Source of the DNA: Metarhizobium sp017305935
GTDB taxonomy: Bacteria; Pseudomonadota; Alphaproteobacteria; Rhizobiales; Rhizobiaceae
Assembly (NCBI RefSeq): GCF_029601685.1
Contig: NZ_JARRIR010000005.1
Location: 186,001 to 250,000 of the forward strand
Direction of reading: 5' to 3'
DNA: 64,000 nucleotides
Shown piece by piece: positions 58,559 through 64,000 of this stretch (the first letter of the stretch is position 1; every line of letters begins with the position of its first letter). The position numbers and the translations under genes are program-made. The notes under the pieces were generated by a model. It was not told the origin of the DNA and ran no database searches. It saw only the letters and a program-made list of their open reading frames with translations.

Positions 58559-61339
58559 TCAGCCGGCGAGGCGGTCGCCGCTGGCCGCTTCGGCCTTCAT
58601 CTGGTCTGGCGAGCCCGGCCGGCCGAACAGGAAGCCCTGCACCTCGTCGCAGCCTTCGGCGAGCAGGAACCGGAACTGCTCGCTGGTCTCGACCCCCTCG
58701 GCCAGCACCGAGACGTCGAGGCTCTTGCCGAGCGCGACGATGGCGCGCACGAAGGCCTTGGACTGGCGGTTTCCGATCTCCTCGACGAAGGAACGGTCGA
58801 GCTTGATCTTGTCGAATGGGAAGGAGCGAAGCGTTTCCAGCGACGAATAGCCGGTGCCGAAATCGTCGATGGCGATGGTGACGCCGAGTGCCTTGATCTG
58901 GCGCAGCACATGCAGCGCGCGGGCCTTGTCGGCGATGATGGCGCTTTCGGTGACTTCCAGCTCCAGCCGCGCCGGCGAAAGCCCGGTCTCGGCCAGCACC
59001 CTGCGGACCTTTTCCGGCAACAGCGTATCGACCAGTTGCAGCGGCGACAGGTTGACGGCGATGCGGTGTGGCTGCGGCCAGGAAGCCGCCTCGCGGCAGG
59101 CGCGCTCCAGAACCCATTCGCCGAGCGCGGTAATCGCTCCGCTTTCCTCGGCCAGCGGAATGAAGGTCGAGGGCGGGATCAGCCCGTGCTTGGGATGACT
59201 CCAGCGCAGCAGCACCTCATAGCCGGTGGTGGCGTTGGTGCGCACTGCCTTCTGCACCTGGTAGGCGAGGAAGAACTGCTCCTCCTCCAGCGCCGGCGCG
59301 ATGTCGCGGGCCAGCGCCCGGCGCTCGCGGGCCGCCTCGTCCATTCCCGCCTCGTAGAAGCTGATCTTCTCCTCCAGGCTGTCCTTGGAGCGGTACATGG
59401 CGAGGTCGGCATTGCCGAGCAGCCGCTCGCGATCCTGCGCATCCTGCGGATAGATGGCGACGCCGAGGCTGGCGGCGGGCGCCAGCGTGGTATGGCCGAG
59501 ATCGACATGCTCGCTGAGCGCCGACACCAGGCGCGTGAGAAACCCCTGCAACTCCGATTGCTCGGAATAGGATTTAAGCGCCACGAATTCGTCGCCGCCG
59601 AAGCGGCCGACGGTTTCGGACGGGTCGGTGCCCTTGACCATGCGCTGCGCCAGCGTCGACAGCAAGGCGTCGCCACTGGCATGGCCGAAGGTGTCGTTGA
59701 CTTCCTTGAACTTGTCGAGGTCGATGCAGATCGCCGCCACCCGCGCGCCGGTCCCGTCGGCGCTGTCGATGGCAGCGTCGAGGATCTCGGTGAAGCGGCG
59801 GCGGTTCGGCAGGCCGGTCAGCGTGTCGTGGCGGGCGAGATGGGCGATGCGCTCCTCGGAGCGGACGCGTTCGGTGATATCCTCGATGGTGGTCACCCAG
59901 GCGCCGTCGCCGGTCGGGCGATGGATGGTGCGCACCGTCTTGCCGTTGGCGATGACGCGCACGTCCTCGCCGCCCTCGGCGCTGACGATCAACCGGCGGT
60001 GACGTTCGTAAAAGGCGTCGATATCGCTCAGATGCTCGATGCCGAACTCGACGCGCAGGCTGCACAGCTCGCGAAACGTCCGGCCGGTGAGATCGGTCTC
60101 CGGCGCGAAGCCGAAGATTTCGCCGAGCCGGCCGTTGTGGAGCACCAGCTTCTCGTCCCTGTCGAACAGGCAGATGGCATTGGCCATGTGGTTCAGGGCG
60201 AGGTTGAGGTTTTGCGAGGCCTGCTGCAGCTTCTGCGCGGCCAGCATCTGCCCGGTGCAATCGCGGGTGATCTTGGCATAGCCGACCAGCCGCTTTTCCT
60301 CGTCATAGATCGGCTCGATGACCACATAAGCCCAGAAGCGGGTGCCATCCTTGCGCACTCGCCAGGCTTCGACCTCGAAGCGGCCTTCGCTGCGCGCCGT
60401 CGCCAGGGCGCGGGCGGGCGCGCCGCGCCGGCGTTCTTCCTCCGGATGAAAGATATGGAAGGACTGGCCGACGATCTCGGCCTCGCTGTAGCCCAGCGCC
60501 CGTTCCGCCCCGGCATTCCAGTTGCTGACGCGGCCGTCGAGATCGATCATGTAGATGGCATAATCGTTGACCGCCTGCACCAGCCGCTTGAAATTCGCCT
60601 CACCATCGGCGGCCGCCTTTTCGGCGCGCATGGCAAACAGCGCCGCCGCGAAGCCGGAAAACAGCAGCGACAGCGCCACGACGGTGATCATCATCACCAT
60701 CAGATGCGCAGACAGCACGTCCTTGCTGGAGACCGCGCCGGCGCCAGGGATGACGCTGACGCTGCCCATGGCGGTGAAATGCATCAGCACGATACCGAGC
60801 GACATCAGCAGCGCCGGGATGGCGATGCGCCTGTGCGCCGCGCCATGCAACAGGAAGGCCGGAACGGAAAACACGACGGCGAGGACGATGGCGGCCAGCA
60901 CCAGCATCCGCTCCCAGACGAGGGTTCCGGGAAACTCGATCGCCGCCATGCCGATGAAATGCATGCTGGAAACGCCGACGCCGAACAACAGGCCGGCCGC
61001 CAGCGCCGCCCCCATTCCGCCGAGAAACACGGCGCAGGCCGCCGCCGCCGACGTGGTCAGCACCGCAATCGCCAGAGAAAGCAGCGTCTGCGACAGCGCA
61101 TAGCCGATGATCACGCCGGGATCATAAGCCAGCATCGCCACGAAATGCGTCGTCCAGATGCCGAAACCACCGGCGGCGCCGGCGCTCAGCAGCCAGATCA
61201 GCCGTGCCCGCCCCTCGCCCGCGCGCCCGCGGCGCAGAAGTAGAAAAGCGACATAGGAAGACAGGAAACACAAGATCCCCGCGAGGACGACCAGGCGCAG
61301 GTCATGCTCGAATGCCAGACAAGTGACGACTTTATACAT
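58559..61339 (-). CDS. MHYT-PAS-PAS-GGDEF-EAL signalling protein
   Basis: A 926-residue integral membrane protein. The N-terminal MHYT sensor (about 10-240) has repeated motifs THFVAM, MHFIGM and MHFTAM within seven helices; this domain is thought to sense gases through copper. Two PAS domains follow (about 255-375 and 385-490), then GGDEF (about 500-660, RFGGDEF intact) and EAL (about 675-915, with EVLLRW in place of EAL and DDFGTGYSS intact). It may both make and break cyclic di-GMP. GAGG lies upstream of the ATG. Monocistronic. Confidence 0.92.
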   Translation of the reverse strand: MYKVVTCLAFEHDLRLVVLAGILCFLSSYVAFLLLRRGRAGEGRARLIWLLSAGAAGGFGIWTTHFVAMLAYDPGVIIGYALSQTLLSLAIAVLTTSAAAACAVFLGGMGAALAAGLLFGVGVSSMHFIGMAAIEFPGTLVWERMLVLAAIVLAVVFSVPAFLLHGAAHRRIAIPALLMSLGIVLMHFTAMGSVSVIPGAGAVSSKDVLSAHLMVMMITVVALSLLFSGFAAALFAMRAEKAAADGEANFKRLVQAVNDYAIYMIDLDGRVSNWNAGAERALGYSEAEIVGQSFHIFHPEEERRRGAPARALATARSEGRFEVEAWRVRKDGTRFWAYVVIEPIYDEEKRLVGYAKITRDCTGQMLAAQKLQQASQNLNLALNHMANAICLFDRDEKLVLHNGRLGEIFGFAPETDLTGRTFRELCSLRVEFGIEHLSDIDAFYERHRRLIVSAEGGEDVRVIANGKTVRTIHRPTGDGAWVTTIEDITERVRSEERIAHLARHDTLTGLPNRRRFTEILDAAIDSADGTGARVAAICIDLDKFKEVNDTFGHASGDALLSTLAQRMVKGTDPSETVGRFGGDEFVALKSYSEQSELQGFLTRLVSALSEHVDLGHTTLAPAASLGVAIYPQDAQDRERLLGNADLAMYRSKDSLEEKISFYEAGMDEAARERRALARDIAPALEEEQFFLAYQVQKAVRTNATTGYEVLLRWSHPKHGLIPPSTFIPLAEESGAITALGEWVLERACREAASWPQPHRIAVNLSPLQLVDTLLPEKVRRVLAETGLSPARLELEVTESAIIADKARALHVLRQIKALGVTIAIDDFGTGYSSLETLRSFPFDKIKLDRSFVEEIGNRQSKAFVRAIVALGKSLDVSVLAEGVETSEQFRFLLAEGCDEVQGFLFGRPGSPDQMKAEAASGDRLAG

Positions 61340-61595
61340 TCCGCCCTCAGGATGCGCCGCGTTCCTTGTCCCATTCCGGCATCACCGGAGACCCGCAGCG
61401 TTCGATAATTGGACGCCACGATGCCGGCTGACAGTTGATTGCTGTTTAATTTCCAGATCAAAATTGGAGTCGAAAACATAGGTATTTGACTCGAAAGCGA
61501 GATTTCGACTCGTGAAAAACCCTTGATATCAAGGGATTCCCGCGTGCCGACAGGTCCCTGACGATCGATGCACGGCGGACGGGAAAATCCGCACG

Positions 61596-63242
61596 TCAAC
61601 CGGCGCTCTGGATCAGCCGGGTTTCGCCGAGCAGGCCGCCTTCTTCAAGGATCGGATGGGCAACCGAGACGATATGGGCGTTGACGCGCTTGAGATCGCG
61701 CAGCATGTCGAGATGCAGCGAGCTGGTCTGCAGGCTTTCGGCGCTGCCGGAGCGCAGCCGGTCGAGATGACGCTCGGAGGATTCCTTCTCGATGCGGCGC
61801 ACCTCGACCTTGAGCTGCATCAACTGCCGCGCCAGCCCGAAATCACGGGTGACGAAGATCGTCTGGGCAATGCGCAGATTGTCGATGGTCATCGCCAGGA
61901 AATCGCGCAGCTCCGCATGGCCGGCCTCGGAGAAGCGCAGTTGGTTGTCGATCTTCTTGGCGACCTGCTCGCGCAGGCCCTTTTCGATGATGTCGCCGAT
62001 ATGCTCGAGGTTGATGGCATAGTCGATGATGACGATCGAGCGGCGTCCGTGCTCCTCGTCCAATCCCTCGCTCTTCAGCTTGGAGAGATAGATCTTGACC
62101 TCCTGCTGCAGCAGGTCGACGCGTTTTTCCAGCGCCGGCACCTCGGCCAGCGGGCCGGTATCGTTGCGTTCCAGCGCATCGGCGATGCACATCAGCATCC
62201 GCTCGATCAGGTCGCCGACGGCCAGCACCTCGCGCGTGGCGCTGGCCAGCGCCACGACCGGCGTCGCCAGTTCGCGCTCGTCGAGGAAACGCGGGCCGCT
62301 TTCCGCCCTGGCCTCCTCGCGCACCAGCCGCGCCATCAGATTGGACAGCGCCCGCGAAAACGGCGCGGCGAGGATGGCGAGCAGGATGTTGAAGCCGAGA
62401 TGGGCATCCACCGGCAGCTTTTCCGGAGACAGCGGCAGCATGGCCATCAACTCGCCGGCGAAACCGGCCAGCGGCAGGGCGATGACGCAGCCGATGGCGC
62501 GCACCAGCAGATTGCCCAGCGTGATGCGCCGCACCGCGGCAGGCGCGGCGAGCGAAGCGATAACCGGCGGAATGGCGCCGCCGAGATTGGCCCCGAGCAC
62601 CAGCACGATGATCAGGCTGAGCGGCAGCGCGCCCGTGGAGGCGAGCGACAGGATCAGCACGACGGCGGCAAGCGACGAGGAGGAGACGAAGGCGACGCCG
62701 GCCGACAGCGCCAGCGCCACCGGCCAGGCATTGGCGAGCAGGCCGAAGAAGGCGGCGAGCGCCGGCGATTCCCGCATCGGCTCGGTCGCGGCGCCCAAGA
62801 GGTGCAGCGAGGTCAGCATCAGGCCGATGCCGACCAGCGCAAGGCCGCCGCCGCGCCGCGCCATCGCCTGGCTGCGATAGAGGATCATGCCGAGAAACAG
62901 CACCAGCGGCGCCAGCCACTCCACGCCGGCCGAAACGATCCAGGCGGTGACCGCGGTGCCGACATTGGCCCCGAGCAGCACGATCTGCGCCATGCGCGAT
63001 TCGACCATGCGCTTTTCGACGAAGGAGGCGGTGAGCAGCGCGGTCGCGGTCGAGCTTTGCAGGGCGATGGTGGCGATGAAGCCGGACAGGAAGGAGCGCG
63101 AGGCGCTCTGCGTGCCCTTGGCCAGCCCCGAGCGCAGCTTGGCGCCGAAGGCCAGCGTCACGCCGTCCTTGACCTGCCGCAACCCGAACAGCAGCAGGGC
63201 GACCGCCCCGAAAAGATTGATCATCACCACTGTCGATGCCAC
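61596..63242 (-). CDS. Na/Pi cotransporter family protein with PhoU-like C-terminus
   Basis: A 548-residue protein. The membrane part (about 5-320) has two inverted repeats with the NptA/SLC34 QSSTATALL signature (ALQSSTATALLTASFV) and FVSSSSLAAVVLILSLAS. The C-terminal 220 residues are helical and PhoU-like (EKRVDLLQQEVKIYLSKL and NLEHIGDIIEKGLRE). It likely takes up or exports phosphate with sodium. GTG 63242 is chosen for the GAGG 8 bases upstream. A near-consensus Pho box lies 105 bases upstream. Confidence 0.88.
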   Translation of the reverse strand: MASTVVMINLFGAVALLLFGLRQVKDGVTLAFGAKLRSGLAKGTQSASRSFLSGFIATIALQSSTATALLTASFVEKRMVESRMAQIVLLGANVGTAVTAWIVSAGVEWLAPLVLFLGMILYRSQAMARRGGGLALVGIGLMLTSLHLLGAATEPMRESPALAAFFGLLANAWPVALALSAGVAFVSSSSLAAVVLILSLASTGALPLSLIIVLVLGANLGGAIPPVIASLAAPAAVRRITLGNLLVRAIGCVIALPLAGFAGELMAMLPLSPEKLPVDAHLGFNILLAILAAPFSRALSNLMARLVREEARAESGPRFLDERELATPVVALASATREVLAVGDLIERMLMCIADALERNDTGPLAEVPALEKRVDLLQQEVKIYLSKLKSEGLDEEHGRRSIVIIDYAINLEHIGDIIEKGLREQVAKKIDNQLRFSEAGHAELRDFLAMTIDNLRIAQTIFVTRDFGLARQLMQLKVEVRRIEKESSERHLDRLRSGSAESLQTSSLHLDMLRDLKRVNAHIVSVAHPILEEGGLLGETRLIQSAG

Positions 63243-63621
63243 GCCTGCGCCCTCTTCGTCGGTTGCCCGGCAGCGCATTTGCACCAGCCGAGTCGCCAGG
63301 AAAGCTTACCAGCTTACACCCATTCAAGAGGATGCACTTGTCATTTATGACAACTGGATGACAGGATTCGCGACGGATCCGCCGCGCCTCCTCGAATCAA
63401 AACGGGATCGATCTCTCCGAGCGCACCGGCGATATCGTCTGCTCGCCGAGGATTCTCTCGTTCAAGGTCGAGCGTATATGGGCAACCATTCGGACGCACG
63501 GCGCTCTCGTCCCGGTTCTTGTCTTATGCAATCGCGACGTGTCGGAATTGCAGGCAGCGCTGCACGTCGATCATGACGCGCGGGAAACGCTGAAAATCCG
63601 TGCTAGAATTCTTCCGCAGGG
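63243..63621. other. Intergenic region upstream of the Na/Pi cotransporter
   Basis: 379 bases. Contains the Pho box at 63347-63364 and the palindrome TTGTCATTTATGACAA at 63339-63354. The right-hand part shows no gene. Confidence 0.6.
63347..63364 (-). promoter_or_regulatory. Pho box for the Na/Pi cotransporter
   Basis: Read on the minus strand, CTGTCAT-CCAG-TTGTCAT differs from the PhoB consensus direct repeat at one of 14 positions. It points toward the cotransporter gene. Confidence 0.8.
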
Positions 63622-63741
63622 TCAGAGAGGCGCAGCGATCCGCGACAGGCCGACGATGACGAGCAGCAAAAACAGCAGCCAGCTCACCGCCTTGATTTTC
63701 CTGATACGGTCGGTGCGCACACCGTCCCAATCATAAACCAT
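63622..63741 (-). CDS. Small single-helix membrane protein, 39 residues
   Basis: An open frame of 39 codons: a charged N-terminal part (MVYDWDGVRTDRIRKIKA) and one membrane helix (SWLLFLLLVIVGLSRIA). GGAG lies 5 bases before the ATG, and the frame ends TGA at 63622-63624. The amphipathic head and positive-inside charge look protein-like. It is shorter than normal gene-calling cut-offs and is of unknown function. Confidence 0.65.
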   Translation of the reverse strand: MVYDWDGVRTDRIRKIKAVSWLLFLLLVIVGLSRIAAPL

Positions 63742-63864
63742 CTATTCTCCAGTCTTGTTCAAACTGAGGACAGGATAATATGCGGGCCTGTTGCGAAGCT
63801 TTCTACAAACTATTGATTTTTATAAGCCTGACTTAAGGTAAACTCCCTCGCGGCGCAACGGATG

Positions 63865-63901
63865 CAAAAAAGGGCGGCCCCAAGGGGAGCCGCCCTTTTT
63901 C
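63865..63901. terminator. Bidirectional terminator
   Basis: AAAAAAGGGCGGC pairs with GCCGCCCTTTTT around CCCAAGGGGA. It ends the gene entering from the right at 63925. Confidence 0.88.
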
Positions 63902-63924
63902 TGCTTCACATCAGGACAATACCC

Positions 63925-64000
63925 TCAATCTATATCGAAGCCCGCCTGTGGGTCGGAAAGCGCCAGGCCATCCAGCGCGATCGCATAGGCGCCGTCGGCC
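63925..64000 (-). CDS. C-terminal fragment of a gene cut by the window edge
   Basis: The last 24 codons of a leftward frame are visible, ending GFDID and TGA at 63925-63927, with a terminator 24 bases downstream. The Ala/Asp-rich tail gives no hint of function. Confidence 0.6.
   Translation of the reverse strand, partial: ADGAYAIALDGLALSDPQAGFDID

Noticed and set aside
58550..61243. Long rightward open frame of nearly 900 codons opposite the GGDEF-EAL gene
   Set aside because: The minus strand encodes clear MHYT, PAS, GGDEF and EAL domains; the rightward frame is a compositional shadow.

Overview
The window is chromosomal DNA from a GC-rich alphaproteobacterium, most likely a member of the Rhizobiaceae (Rhizobium, Agrobacterium, Ensifer or Shinella-like). 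The evidence is an obgE-proB-proA-nadD block, an acvB homologue, rpoH2-like sigma and carD genes, phbAB with phaR, fdxA, a CtrA-type site before ftsK, and scattered palindromes resembling Rhizobium-specific intergenic mosaic elements (RIME). Gene names rest on motifs read by eye; no search was run.

Layout. 1-3.3 kb: fragment of a membrane protein, xylitol-type dehydrogenase, DUF983 protein and MHS-family transporter. 3.7-8.7 kb: cyoABCD quinol oxidase with a SURF1-like assembly gene. 8.7-16.7 kb: a leftward run obgE, proB, proA, nadD, DUF1003, SulP transporter, acvB. 16.8-19.7 kb: a nuclease/phosphatase-fold enzyme, two acetyltransferases and rplU-rpmA. 20.0-26.1 kb: tRNA-Ser(CGA) followed by an accessory stretch: a possible HEPN protein, a broken leftward gene pair, and two MarR-controlled units (FAD monooxygenase plus DUF4405 protein; DHA2 exporter). 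26.2-29.8 kb: TPP riboswitch and thiBPQ. 30.1-38.6 kb: M48 lipoprotein peptidase, rpoH, carD, fdxA, an S4-domain protein, a Suv3-like helicase and two small envelope genes. 38.6-42 kb: phbB, phbA, phaR. 42.2-49 kb: aldo/keto reductase, OmpR-type regulator, cyclic-nucleotide-binding protein, exonuclease III, LolA-like protein, ftsK. 49.3-51 kb: glnK-amtB behind a sigma-54 promoter. 51.2-56 kb: thioesterase, UbiH-like hydroxylase, Trm112-like and LON-domain proteins, CnoX-like thioredoxin, YbaK/ProX deacylase. 56.2-56.6 kb: a duplicated tRNA-Gly(GCC) unit. 56.8-63.7 kb: DUF47-pit, an MHYT-PAS-GGDEF-EAL protein, a Na/Pi cotransporter with a near-consensus Pho box, and an unannotated-size 39-residue membrane protein.

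Most of the window is housekeeping. The most unusual observation is in thiQ: an intergenic-type palindrome (29235-29278) lies in frame inside the ABC ATPase gene, adds about 21 residues, and differs from an intergenic copy at 42132 partly by two paired changes that keep its hairpin. Several other copies of the family occur between genes, one of them directly after thiB in the same operon. Further points are Pho boxes at both phosphate-transport loci in arrangements suggesting opposite regulation, a full CtrA site before ftsK, an EcfG-type promoter before rpoH, tandem operators before the exporter, and the degraded insert next to tRNA-Ser.
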